64,000 bases of DNA. It comes from Actinoallomurus purpureus (GTDB taxonomy: Bacteria > Actinomycetota > Actinomycetes > Streptosporangiales > Streptosporangiaceae). Below are positions 17,970 through 26,562 of this stretch, one piece after another. How positions within the stretch are numbered: the first letter of the stretch is position 1; each line of letters opens with the position of its first letter. The notes beneath the pieces were generated by a model. The model was not told the DNA's origin. It made no database searches and was given only the letters and a program-made list of their open reading frames with translations. Where the stretch lies: contig NZ_JAMXMY010000021.1 in assembly GCF_024055795.1 (NCBI RefSeq), positions 1-64,000 of the forward strand, given 5' to 3'. Made by a program: the position numbers and the translations under genes.

Positions 17970-18746
17970 TCAGAGGGGCAGCAGGTCCGGTCGCTTCGCG
18001 GCGACCTCGTCCCCCGACGATCGGCCCTGCAGGCGCCGCTGGATCCAGGGCAGGAGGTACGCGCGGGCCCACCGCAGGTCACCGCGGCGCGAGGTCAGCC
18101 AGTCGACGGGCGGGACGGGCGGCCAGGGGTCGCGCCAGTCGCCCGTCACCGGTACGCCCAGGGCCTCGCAGGCGGCCAGCGCGACCCGGCGATGGCCCTC
18201 CGGCGACAGGTGCAGCCGGTCCTCGGCCCAGGCCCGCGGGTCGAGCAGCAGCCGCATCGACCACAGGTCGACGAGGTGGCAGTCGTGCCGGTCGGCGATG
18301 GACCGCAGGTGGAGGTTGAACGTCGCCGCCTTGCCGCGGATGCGGCGCAGGACCGGCACGTCGCGGGTGTCGAAACCGGTGAAGACCAGCACCTCGGCCC
18401 CGGTGGCGCGCAGCCGTCGTACGGCGGCGTCGAACACGGTCGCGAGGGCGTCGGGGTCGACTCCGGGCCGGAGTAGATCGTTGCCTCCGCCGGCGAACGT
18501 GATCAGGTCGGGACGCAGTTCGACCGCGCGGGGCACCTGCTCGTCGACGATCTGCCGCAGCAGCCTGCCGCGGACGGCCAGGTTGGCGTACCGGAGTTCC
18601 GGGCCGTCTGCGGCGAGGTGCTCGGCGAGCCGGTCCGCCCAGCCGCGGTAACCCGCGGCTGGGGCCGGGTCGTCCAGGCCCTCCGTGAAGCTGTCGCCGA
18701 GGGCGACATAGGAGGTGTATGTCGAAGCTTTAGTCACGTCCGACAA
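17970..18746 (-). CDS. SGNH/GDSL hydrolase
   Basis: A 258-residue esterase-like protein without a signal peptide. All four SGNH blocks are visible: ALGDSFTEG (nucleophile Ser), the glycine in VRGRLLRQI, the Asn in GGGNDLL, and DRLHLSPEGH with the catalytic Asp and His. Members hydrolyse acyl or acetyl esters of lipids, sugars or peptides; the substrate is unknown. It starts 36 bp after the conservon GTPase stop on the same strand, so it may be read through from the conservon. Confidence 0.9.
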   Translation of the reverse strand: MSDVTKASTYTSYVALGDSFTEGLDDPAPAAGYRGWADRLAEHLAADGPELRYANLAVRGRLLRQIVDEQVPRAVELRPDLITFAGGGNDLLRPGVDPDALATVFDAAVRRLRATGAEVLVFTGFDTRDVPVLRRIRGKAATFNLHLRSIADRHDCHLVDLWSMRLLLDPRAWAEDRLHLSPEGHRRVALAACEALGVPVTGDWRDPWPPVPPVDWLTSRRGDLRWARAYLLPWIQRRLQGRSSGDEVAAKRPDLLPL

Positions 18747-18782
18747 TGATGCAACATGCAGGTATCCGGTGGCGAACCGGGT

Positions 18783-19379
18783 TCAGTGATTGATGGGCAT
18801 CCGTGCACGCATCCTCATCGCGTGCTCGACGAGGGTGATGAGCGTCATCTTCGTCGACTCGCGGTTCCGGGCGTCACACGTGACGATCGGGACGTGCGCG
18901 CCGATCGTGAGCGCATCCCGTACGTCCTCGATGCCGTGGCCGTAGACGCCGTCGAAGCCGTTGATGCCGACGACGAACGGCAGCCCGGACTCCTCGAAGT
19001 AGTCCACCGCCGGGAAGGCGTCGGCCAGCCGGCGTGTGTCGACCAGCACGACCGCGCCGATCGCGCCCTTCACGAGGTCGTCCCACATGAACCAGAACCG
19101 GTGCTGACCGGGCGTCCCGAACAGGTACATGATGAGTTCCTGGTCGAGGCTGACCCGGCCGAAGTCCATGGCCACCGTGGTGGTCGTCTTGTCCGGCGTC
19201 GCGGAAAGGTCGTCGACCCCAGTGCTGGCCGATGTCATGACGGCCTCGGTCGTCAGCGGCATGATCTCCGAGACCGAGCCGACGAAGGTCGTCTTCCCGA
19301 CGCCGAAGCCGCCTCCGACGATGATCTTTACGGAGGTCAGGCCGGGCGAAATGCCCGGACTAGAGCTTGCGAAGTCCAA
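18783..19379 (-). CDS. cvnD: Conservon GTP-binding protein CvnD
   Basis: A 198-residue small GTPase of the actinobacterial conservon family. G1 is GGFGVGKTT, the G3 region is FGTPGQHRF and the G4 position reads NGFD in place of NKxD. In Streptomyces conservons it associates at the membrane with CvnA-C in a heterotrimer-like signalling complex. Start: TTG at 19379 gives the family-typical opening LDFASSSPG directly before the first strand and overlaps the cvnC stop by 20 bp. The open frame continues upstream but in cvnC territory. Confidence 0.92.
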   Translation of the reverse strand: MDFASSSPGISPGLTSVKIIVGGGFGVGKTTFVGSVSEIMPLTTEAVMTSASTGVDDLSATPDKTTTTVAMDFGRVSLDQELIMYLFGTPGQHRFWFMWDDLVKGAIGAVVLVDTRRLADAFPAVDYFEESGLPFVVGINGFDGVYGHGIEDVRDALTIGAHVPIVTCDARNRESTKMTLITLVEHAMRMRARMPINH

Positions 19380-19809
19380 CGAGAACCCTTTCCAGCAGCT
19401 GGAGGTCGGGCTGCCCCTCGGTGAAGGGGGACTGGTGCACGCGCACCAGGCCTTCGTGTGCCATGTCAGCGATGAGCACACGCGCGACGCCGAGCGGCAA
19501 CCTCAGCAGGGCTGACACCTCGGCCACCGAACGCCAGTTCCGGCATAGATCGATGATGGCTTTGTATTCGGGAGTGAGAGTGGTGATGTCACGGCGGGGG
19601 TACGGCGCCGCCGAGATCAACGCCTCGATGGGCAGGTCGTACCGTGGCTTGGTACGCCCGCCGGTCACGGCGTACGGCCGTACCAGCGAGCTAGATTCTC
19701 CCGTCTCCGAGGGCGGCGAGGGCAACCCCGGCGGCGGGCTCTGGTGCGGTCCGGACCCCGGCCCCTGGTACGCGCCGAAGTCCCGGTTTCCGTACCGGCC
19801 GCCGTCCAC
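19360..19809 (-). CDS. cvnC: Conservon DUF742 protein CvnC
   Basis: A 149-residue DUF742 protein. The first 45 residues are Gly/Pro/Ser-rich and disordered; the conserved part starts at VRPYAVTGGRT and includes the helix-turn-helix-like SVAEVSALLRLPLGVARVLIADM. It sits between cvnB (two-base gap) and cvnD (overlap), the invariant conservon order. Its function in the complex is not well defined; nucleotide-state-dependent contact with CvnD has been reported for the family. Confidence 0.92.
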   Translation of the reverse strand: MDGGRYGNRDFGAYQGPGSGPHQSPPPGLPSPPSETGESSSLVRPYAVTGGRTKPRYDLPIEALISAAPYPRRDITTLTPEYKAIIDLCRNWRSVAEVSALLRLPLGVARVLIADMAHEGLVRVHQSPFTEGQPDLQLLERVLVGLRKL

Positions 19810-19811
19810 CC

Positions 19812-20213
19812 TTAACCAATCCCTGGTTCCGCGCGCAGCGCCGGGGTCAGCACCCGGCCGACGCGCTCGACGAGCAGTGCCATTTCGTAGGCCACCAATC
19901 CCATGTCGCAGTCGGGCGCGGCGAGGACGCCGAGCACCGAACCGTCACTGATAGCCATCACGAAAAGCAGGCCACGCTCCATCTCGACAAGGGTCTGCGT
20001 GACCGCCCCGCCCTCGAAGATTCGCGCCGCACCCTGCGTGAGGCTGGTCAACCCGGAGGCGATCGCGGCGAGCTGGTCGACGCGGTCGGCCGGGAAGCCT
20101 TCGGAGTACGCCATCGGCAGGCCGTCGGAGGACACCACGACGGCGTGCGCGACACGTGGGACGCGCTCGACGAATGTGGTCACCAGCCAACTGAGATCCT
20201 GGCGGCTGTTCAC
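19812..20213 (-). CDS. cvnB: Conservon roadblock/LC7 protein CvnB
   Basis: A 133-residue roadblock/LC7 domain protein (SWLVTTFVERVPRVAHAVVVSSDGLPMAYS at the N-terminus, LLFVMAISDGSVLGVLA in the core), a fold that regulates small GTPases such as MglA. The GTG start overlaps the cvnA stop (GTGA), so translation is coupled. Expected partner of the GTPase CvnD. Confidence 0.92.
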   Translation of the reverse strand: MNSRQDLSWLVTTFVERVPRVAHAVVVSSDGLPMAYSEGFPADRVDQLAAIASGLTSLTQGAARIFEGGAVTQTLVEMERGLLFVMAISDGSVLGVLAAPDCDMGLVAYEMALLVERVGRVLTPALRAEPGIG

Positions 20214-23200
20214 TGGTTCTCCCGTTCATCATCTTCGGGCCGGATCGCGGCGCGACCCCTGCGTACGCCCTGCTGGAAGCTCGAGAATCGGTTCCGTACC
20301 GTTTCGGCCTCTGGCGGCTGGAAGGCCGGCCGGGCCGGTGGCTGGACCGGTTGCGGGACCGATTGCTGAGGCTGCGGCGCCGACCTCGGCGAGGGCGGCG
20401 AGGCCGCCGAGGCTATCGACCCGGGGATCCGGTTGTTACCCGGCACCCGTTTCGGCAGTCCTGCGGCGGTCTTCCCACCCACCGCAGGGGCGCGCACTGT
20501 CTCCGCCGCTCGGAAGCCCTCGTCTGCGGGCGAGGACCACTCGGGCGGAGGAGCCGACTCAGATTTGGCCATTGATCCCGTCTTGCGGCGTTGGAACCAT
20601 TCCGACTGCATTGCCTCGAAGATAGGGGAACGTCCTCCGTTCTCGTCGCCCATCCGACCCGCATCGCGTGTCGATCCCGTCACCGATGGCCGTGCCGGCT
20701 GCCTCCCCGGAGAGAACGGCGGGTTCTGCGGCCGCGGCGGGCGCCCCGTGGGCGGAGCGGTCGCCGGGGGACCCGAGCGGCCCGGCGCCGATGGCGCGGC
20801 GCCCCGGCCCGGCGGTGAGGTACTCGCAGGCTTGCGCTTGGGCAGCGGTCCTGTCTGGTCCCCGGGCGGCTCGGCCTGGTTGCGCACCGGCTCGGCCGGC
20901 GGCCGTACGGGCTCCCTGGGGTTCCATACCGGTTCCGACGAGCTCCGCGGTTGCTCGACCGGCCTCCCCAGCGTTTCCCTGGGGGCACGCGGCGGCTCCC
21001 TGTCGAACGGCGTGGATTCGACGCCGTCGTGAGCCGCCTCGTTGTAGTTCCGCTCGGCGAATCGCGCGGGTTCCCACGGGGTGTCGGGCACCGGTGCCGC
21101 GGCGACGGGCTCGATGCCGCGGGGCAGTTGCCCGCGCGCGACGGGCGCCTCGGCCGCGAGCGGCCGCCGGGCCGCCGCCTCCACCGGCGAGTCGAGACGC
21201 CGGGGGCTCGGCGCGTTCGCGTCCTGGGTGATCGCGCTCGAGGGAAGGATCACGAACGCGGTGAGGCCGCCCGAGAGGGCCGCGCGCAGCTCGACCCGGA
21301 TGCCGTGGCGCTGGGCCAGCCGGCCGACCACGAACAGGCCCATCCGCCGGGAGATCGAGACGTCGATCGTCGGCGGGTTGGCCAGCTTCCAGTTGGCCTC
21401 TTCGAGCTCGTCCGGCGACATGCCGACGCCGTTGTCGGAGATCTGGAGCATCGCGCCGCCGCCGCTGAGCAGGTGGCCGGACACCGCGACCTTGGTGTGC
21501 TCGGGCGAGAACGTGGTGGAGTTCTCCACGAGCTCGGCCACCAGGTGCACGAGGTCGTTGACGACGCGGCCGATGACGGAGACGTCGTCCTGGATCCGCA
21601 GGGTCACCCGTTCGTACTGCTCCACCTCCGACAGCGAGGCCCGGACGATGTCGACCAGCGCGACCGGCTTGTTCCAGCGCCGCGTCTGCTCCTGGCCGCC
21701 GAGGACCAGGAGGTTCTCACCGTTACGCCGCATACGGGTCGCGAGGTGGTCCAGCTTGAACAGTGCCTCCAGCCGGGTGGAGTCCTGCTCGCTCTGCTCC
21801 AGGTTCTCGATCAGGCGCAGCTGGCGTTCGATCAGCGACTGGCTGCGCCGGGACAGGTTGACGAACATCGCGTTGACGTTGCCCCGGAGCAGCGCCTCGT
21901 TGGACGCGAGGCGTACGGCCTCGCGGTGGACCTCGTCGAACGAGCGGGCGACCTCACCGATCTCGTCCGTCGTGCGCACGTCGATCGGCTCGACGTTGAT
22001 CGACGCGTTGCCGGCCTCCGGGTCGCGCAGCCGGCGCACCAGATCGGGCAGACGGTGGCTCGCGATCTCCAGCGCTCCGGAGCGGAGCCTGCGGAGCGGG
22101 CTGACCAGGGACTGGGCCATCAGGAGCGTCACGACCAGCACCAGGATGAGGACGATGACGATCGCGGCGGAGTTGAGGATCGCCGACTGCATGGCGTCGT
22201 CCCTGCGGTTCTTGCTGCCCGCGATGACCTGATCGGCGAGCTTCTTCTCGACCTGGCGCATCAGGTCGATCTTCGCCGTCGACGCCTTGAGCCACTCCGC
22301 GGCGTCTTCGTTCGTCTGGGGGTCGAGGTCCAGGTGCCTGGCCGCCTTTCCGCCGAGTGCCAGGGAGATCGCCCGCTGCCGGAGCACGGCGGAGGTGTCG
22401 ACCTGCGGGCCGATGACGGTGTCGTCGTACAGCTGGGCCTGATCGAACGTCGCGGCCTCGCGGAAGGAGGCGATCTCGCTGTCCTCCCGGGCCACGGCCG
22501 CGGAGAGGGACGACATGTCGCTGACGCCGAGGGAGCCGTTCAGCGCGGCCGAGTACAGGACCGCGCGCTGTTCGGACGCCTGCTCCTTGGCGCGCGAGAG
22601 CGCCACGAGGGCACGGACGGAGTTGCCGAGCTTCTCGTCCGCGGCACCCTGGGAGATGACGTCGTTGAAGGCCAGCAGGTCCCTGATCGACTCGGAGTAG
22701 ACGAGGATCACCGACGCCGCCGGCATCTTGGTCTTGGCGGCGTTCTGGCGCAGGTTGGTGATGGCCTCCAGTCGGTTCCGCATCCGGGTGGTGTTCGCGA
22801 CGACCTGCGCGCCGTACGACGCGTCGATGCCGTCGGCCAGCTTCCGCACTTGCACCGCGGCCGCGTCGGCCTTGGGGTACGCCTGTTCCACCTGGGCGAG
22901 CAATGTCGGCTCGCGGTCGGCCGCGATGTAGGCGGCCGTCAGGTCTCGTTCGCTGCTGAGCGCGTGAACGAGGGCGGTGATCTGGCTGCCGAGCTCCGAC
23001 AGTCGCTCGACCCGGCTGTACGACTGCGTCTGACTGACGGACGTGGCGATTCGCAGGCCACCGAAGGCCAGCGCGACGACCGTCGGGATCAGGATCAGGG
23101 CGATCAACCGCTGTCGCACGCGCCAGTTGCGCAGCCGGAACCTGCTGCCGGGCCCCGGGGACCCAGAAGGCGGGGGACCGCCATCCTCCGCCACCATCGG

Positions 23201-23266
23201 CGGCGGAGTGCGGTCACCAGGTTCGTCGTTTGGTTGCATCCGCACTTGGCGTTTACACCCTCTCAC
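20210..23266 (-). CDS. cvnA: Conservon sensor histidine kinase-like protein CvnA
   Basis: A 1018-residue membrane sensor. The first transmembrane helix (LIALILIPTVVALAFGG) starts near residue 52. It is followed by an extracellular nitrate/nitrite-sensing-like (NIT) domain and a second helix (AIVIVLILVLVVTLLMAQ). Then come a HAMP-like region with SLVSPLRRLR, a coiled dimerisation region, and a HATPase_c domain with ELVENSTTFSPEHT (N-box) and ISDNGVGMSPDEL (G1). The last 350 residues are Pro-rich and low complexity. No canonical phosphoacceptor His is obvious, as usual for CvnA. It heads the conservon; a second ATG nine codons in (MQPNDEPGD) is a possible start. Confidence 0.92.
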   Translation of the reverse strand: MRGCKRQVRMQPNDEPGDRTPPPMVAEDGGPPPSGSPGPGSRFRLRNWRVRQRLIALILIPTVVALAFGGLRIATSVSQTQSYSRVERLSELGSQITALVHALSSERDLTAAYIAADREPTLLAQVEQAYPKADAAAVQVRKLADGIDASYGAQVVANTTRMRNRLEAITNLRQNAAKTKMPAASVILVYSESIRDLLAFNDVISQGAADEKLGNSVRALVALSRAKEQASEQRAVLYSAALNGSLGVSDMSSLSAAVAREDSEIASFREAATFDQAQLYDDTVIGPQVDTSAVLRQRAISLALGGKAARHLDLDPQTNEDAAEWLKASTAKIDLMRQVEKKLADQVIAGSKNRRDDAMQSAILNSAAIVIVLILVLVVTLLMAQSLVSPLRRLRSGALEIASHRLPDLVRRLRDPEAGNASINVEPIDVRTTDEIGEVARSFDEVHREAVRLASNEALLRGNVNAMFVNLSRRSQSLIERQLRLIENLEQSEQDSTRLEALFKLDHLATRMRRNGENLLVLGGQEQTRRWNKPVALVDIVRASLSEVEQYERVTLRIQDDVSVIGRVVNDLVHLVAELVENSTTFSPEHTKVAVSGHLLSGGGAMLQISDNGVGMSPDELEEANWKLANPPTIDVSISRRMGLFVVGRLAQRHGIRVELRAALSGGLTAFVILPSSAITQDANAPSPRRLDSPVEAAARRPLAAEAPVARGQLPRGIEPVAAAPVPDTPWEPARFAERNYNEAAHDGVESTPFDREPPRAPRETLGRPVEQPRSSSEPVWNPREPVRPPAEPVRNQAEPPGDQTGPLPKRKPASTSPPGRGAAPSAPGRSGPPATAPPTGRPPRPQNPPFSPGRQPARPSVTGSTRDAGRMGDENGGRSPIFEAMQSEWFQRRKTGSMAKSESAPPPEWSSPADEGFRAAETVRAPAVGGKTAAGLPKRVPGNNRIPGSIASAASPPSPRSAPQPQQSVPQPVQPPARPAFQPPEAETVRNRFSSFQQGVRRGRAAIRPEDDERENQ

Positions 23267-23916
23267 GGTAAGGATCCGCGCTGGTTAGAAAAAGGAGGCG
23301 CTGACGAGGGGTCCATCGCGTCTTCCGTCCAGCGTCCGACATTGCAGCACACAGCGGGGACCACTCGCAAAGAGATCCAAATACTGCGACCCGGTTTGAT
23401 GTAGGAGTAACCTCACCGCCGCTCACAGTAACCAAAACTCGCTCAACCCGATCTAACGGAACGTAATTCGCCATTCATGCTGCGTGATATTAGACGCCGT
23501 GTTGACGGCATTCATCGCACCCAGCAATGGAGCAGAGCGATTTCACCGTTCGCGAGGGGCCGGCGACGGGCGGCCACCCATACCTGCACACCGCCCCGAT
23601 GCCGACGGCGGCGGCGACCGCCGACCCCTGCCGGACCACCCCCGAACGGGCGGGCACGGGACCCCAGGAGGGCACGGAGCGTCCTTCGAGGGCCACAACA
23701 CTGTGAGATCGGCACATATGCGACATATCGGGATGAATCGTACTTGACGCGAAGTAAACAAGAGCCGTTCTGTCCCCTGCGCATCACTCGACGCGTGCTG
23801 TAACCTCCCCCCTGTTCGCGATGAAAGCGGTTTGTCGAGTTGACAGACGCTTGACCGCGCTCCACCCCAGTAACCCCGCTTGCTCCTCTTCCCCTTCCTC
23901 CTATCAAAGGAGCGCC
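23267..23916. other. 650-bp divergent intergenic region
   Basis: This spacer separates cvnA from the importer operon and must hold both promoters. A TTGACG (23744-23749) could be a -35 for the importer, but the -10 at the right distance is poor. Short frames here lack ribosome binding sites and similarity. No hairpin or riboswitch motif was recognised. Confidence 0.4.
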
Positions 23917-24903
23917 ATGAGACGGTTCGGGTCTCGCCCCGCCCTCCTCACGAGTCTTCTTCTCACCGCCGCCCTTGCCGTGGGCTGCGGGGGCGGCTCA
24001 AAGTCGTCGTCCTCGGGAAGTGGCCTCGAGAAGAAGACCATCACAGTCGCCGCACTGCCCTTGGTCGACTCCGCGAGTCTGCACATCGCCGTGAAGCAGA
24101 AGCTCTTCCAGGCCGAAGGGCTCAACGTAAAGCTGCAGCCGGTGGCGAAGAGCACCGACGCGGTGCCCGCCCTGAAAAACGGACAGGTCGACGTCATCGC
24201 CGGCGGTAACTACGTCTCGTTCATTCAGATGAATGTCGCCGGTGCGCTGAAGCTGCGCATCGTCGCCGACGCCGCCGCTTCCGCCCCTCGCTTCATGGAA
24301 GCGGTGGTGCCGAAGAACTCGCCCATCAAGCAGCCCAAGGACCTCGAGGGCAAGCAGATCGCGGTCCACGTTCTCAACAACATCCAGTCGCTTACCTTCA
24401 ACGAGGTCCTCAAGGCGAACAACGTCGACCCCTCGAAGGTCAAGTACGTCCAGGTCCTGTTCCCGCTGATGGCCGCCGCGCTGCAGAAGCACCAGATCGA
24501 CGCCGCGCTCACGGTCGAGCCCTTCGGCACGGACATGCAGCGCAAACTGGGCGCGCGGATGATCCTCGACGCCGGCGGCGCCCCGGTCACCGACCTGCCG
24601 GTCAGCGGCTACATGTCGACCGAGAACTGGGTGACGAAGTACCCGAAGACCGCCGCGGCGTTCCAGCGGGCGATCAGCAAGGCGCAGCAGCTCGCGTCCA
24701 GCGACCGCAAGCAGGTCGAGTCGGTGCTGCCGGAGTACGCGAAGATCGACGCGCAGACGGCGTCCGTCCTGAGCCTGCCCGGCTACCCGTCGGACATCAA
24801 CCCGGCGCGCATCCAGCGGCTGCTCGACCTCATGCAGGCGAACGGCCTGCTCAAGAGCAAGATCGACGCCAAGAGCATCATCTTCACCCCCTCCGGCAAG
24901 TGA
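23917..24903 (+). CDS. ABC transporter substrate-binding lipoprotein (SsuA/NMT1-like)
   Basis: A 328-residue lipoprotein with signal peptide and lipobox LAVGC, then a Ser-rich linker and a periplasmic-binding-protein type 2 fold of the NMT1/SsuA/TauA family (TVAALPLVDSASLHIAVKQKLFQAEGL, KNGQVDVIAGG, PFGTDMQRKLGARMILDAGG). Relatives bind sulfonates, nitrate, thiamine precursors or aromatic acids. The ATG at 23917 has an excellent AAAGGAG upstream. It opens an operon of six tightly packed genes. The enzymes encoded with it suggest the ligand is an aromatic or branched 2-oxo acid or a precursor; this is inference. Confidence 0.9.
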   Translation: MRRFGSRPALLTSLLLTAALAVGCGGGSKSSSSGSGLEKKTITVAALPLVDSASLHIAVKQKLFQAEGLNVKLQPVAKSTDAVPALKNGQVDVIAGGNYVSFIQMNVAGALKLRIVADAAASAPRFMEAVVPKNSPIKQPKDLEGKQIAVHVLNNIQSLTFNEVLKANNVDPSKVKYVQVLFPLMAAALQKHQIDAALTVEPFGTDMQRKLGARMILDAGGAPVTDLPVSGYMSTENWVTKYPKTAAAFQRAISKAQQLASSDRKQVESVLPEYAKIDAQTASVLSLPGYPSDINPARIQRLLDLMQANGLLKSKIDAKSIIFTPSGK

Positions 24904-24913
24904 TCACACCGGT

Positions 24914-25723
24914 ATGACCGAGCACAACCCGCGAGCCCGGCGGCTCTCGCGCAGCGGAAGATGGCTGCGCGGGGCCGCCGGGCTCGCGATTCTCATCGCT
25001 GCAACCGAGATCCTCGGCCGGTCGGGGATCGTCGACCGTTCCTCCTTCCCGCCCGCCTCCGACATCCTGGCGCGGGCCGTCGGGCTGGCCGGCGACCCGG
25101 ACTTCCAGACGAACCTCCTGAGCACCATCAAGGCGTGGGCCCTCGGGCTGGCGATCGCCGTCGTCGGCGGGGTGCCGCTCGGCCTCCTGATCGGCGGCGT
25201 TCCCGCAGTGGGCACCGCGCTGCGGCCGATCCTGGAGTTCCTGCGGCCCATCCCCTCCGTCGCGCTCATCCCGCTCGTCGGCCTGATCCTGGGCGCGGGG
25301 ATCAGGACGGAGAGCACGCTCATCGTGTACGCCGCGCTCTGGCCGGTGCTGTACAACACCATTTACGGCCTGCAGGACGTCGACCCGGTCGCCAAGGAGA
25401 CGCTCCGCACGTTCGGCTTCGGCAGGCTGGCCGTCATGTGGCGGGTCTCGCTCCCGGCCGCGGCCCCGTTCATCGCGACGGGTATCCGGCTGGCCGCGGC
25501 GGTCGCCCTCATCCTCGCGGTCAGCACCGAGATCCTGTCCGGCTTCGGCGAGGGCATCGGGATCTTCATCGCGCAGGCGCAGTCGGGGATCGACAGCGCG
25601 AAGGACGTGCTGGCCGGCACCGTCTGGGCGGGCGCCCTCGGGCTGATCATCAACGCCGTGCTCGTCAAGGCCGAGCGGCGGCTGTTCCGCTGGCACGCCG
25701 CGCAGTCGGGAGGCCGGTCATGA
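24914..25723 (+). CDS. ABC transporter permease (SsuC/TauC-like), first subunit
   Basis: A 269-residue inner membrane permease of the BPD_transp_1 family with about six hydrophobic helices. The EAA-loop region reads DPVAKETLRTFGFGRLAVMWRVSLPAAAP, the contact site for the ATPase. Starts ten bases after the binding-protein stop and overlaps the second permease gene by ATGA. Confidence 0.9.
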   Translation: MTEHNPRARRLSRSGRWLRGAAGLAILIAATEILGRSGIVDRSSFPPASDILARAVGLAGDPDFQTNLLSTIKAWALGLAIAVVGGVPLGLLIGGVPAVGTALRPILEFLRPIPSVALIPLVGLILGAGIRTESTLIVYAALWPVLYNTIYGLQDVDPVAKETLRTFGFGRLAVMWRVSLPAAAPFIATGIRLAAAVALILAVSTEILSGFGEGIGIFIAQAQSGIDSAKDVLAGTVWAGALGLIINAVLVKAERRLFRWHAAQSGGRS

Positions 25724-26562
25724 GCAGTACCACCGCCGGCCGCCGGCCGGCCCGCCACGGCCTGGGCGTGCTCACCGCGGCCCTGCACCGCTGGCTCGCC
25801 CTGATCATCATGGTCGTCCTCTGGGAGCTCGGCACCCGGGCGGCGAAGAGCGTGTTCTTCCCGCCACCCTCGAAGATCGTCAGGCAGATGTACCACCTGT
25901 GGTTCTCCGGGCCGGTGTCGCATCTGTTCCTGACGTCCATGGCGACGGACAACATCCTTCCCAGTCTCGCCCGGATGGCCGTCGGGCTGGCCGCCGCGCT
26001 CGTCGTCGGCGTGGCCTTCGGGCTCCTGCTGGGCCGCTCGGACCGGGTGCTGGCCTACCTGGACCCGCTGTTCCAGTTCTTCCGGGTCATCCCTCCTCCG
26101 ACGCTCGCCCCGGTCTTCGTCGTGCTGTTCACGTTCGGCACCCCGATGCAGCTCGCCTCGATCATCTTCAGCGCGATCTGGCCGATCCTGCTCAACACGG
26201 CGGACGGCGCGCGCTCGGTCGACCAGCTGCAGCTGGCCACCGCCCGCGTGTTCAGGCTGCGGGCGACCACCCGGCTGTTCACGATCATCCTGCCGTCCAC
26301 GATGCCCAAGATCTTCGCCGGGCTGCGACTCAGCCTGTCGCTCGCGCTGATCCTGATGGTGTTCTCCGAGCTGCTGCCCGGGACCACCGACGGCATCGGG
26401 TTCCTGCTGGTCGACGCCCAGAGCCGGTCGGACCTGCCGGCGGTATGGGCGACGATCGTCCTGCTCGGAATCCTGGGATACCTGCTCAACGTGATGCTGC
26501 TCGTGGTGGAACGCCGGTCGCTGGCATGGCATCACGGGGCGCGAAGGACGGAGGCCACATGA
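25720..26562 (+). CDS. ABC transporter permease (SsuC/TauC-like), second subunit
   Basis: A 280-residue permease paralogous to its upstream neighbour, with EAA-loop region DQLQLATARVFRLRATTRLFTIILPSTMPK. Two distinct permeases imply a heterodimeric channel, whereas SsuC and TauC normally act as homodimers. The ATG overlaps the preceding stop (ATGA), as does the next gene's start, so translation is coupled along the operon. Confidence 0.9.
   Translation: MSSTTAGRRPARHGLGVLTAALHRWLALIIMVVLWELGTRAAKSVFFPPPSKIVRQMYHLWFSGPVSHLFLTSMATDNILPSLARMAVGLAAALVVGVAFGLLLGRSDRVLAYLDPLFQFFRVIPPPTLAPVFVVLFTFGTPMQLASIIFSAIWPILLNTADGARSVDQLQLATARVFRLRATTRLFTIILPSTMPKIFAGLRLSLSLALILMVFSELLPGTTDGIGFLLVDAQSRSDLPAVWATIVLLGILGYLLNVMLLVVERRSLAWHHGARRTEAT

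Noticed and set aside
18766-18780. Terminator between the conservon and the SGNH hydrolase gene
   Set aside because: Only a 5-bp stem (CCGGT/ACCGG); too weak to claim, so read-through remains possible.
23253-23474. 73-codon minus-strand frame upstream of cvnA
   Set aside because: Overlaps the cvnA start, lacks a ribosome binding site and resembles no family.
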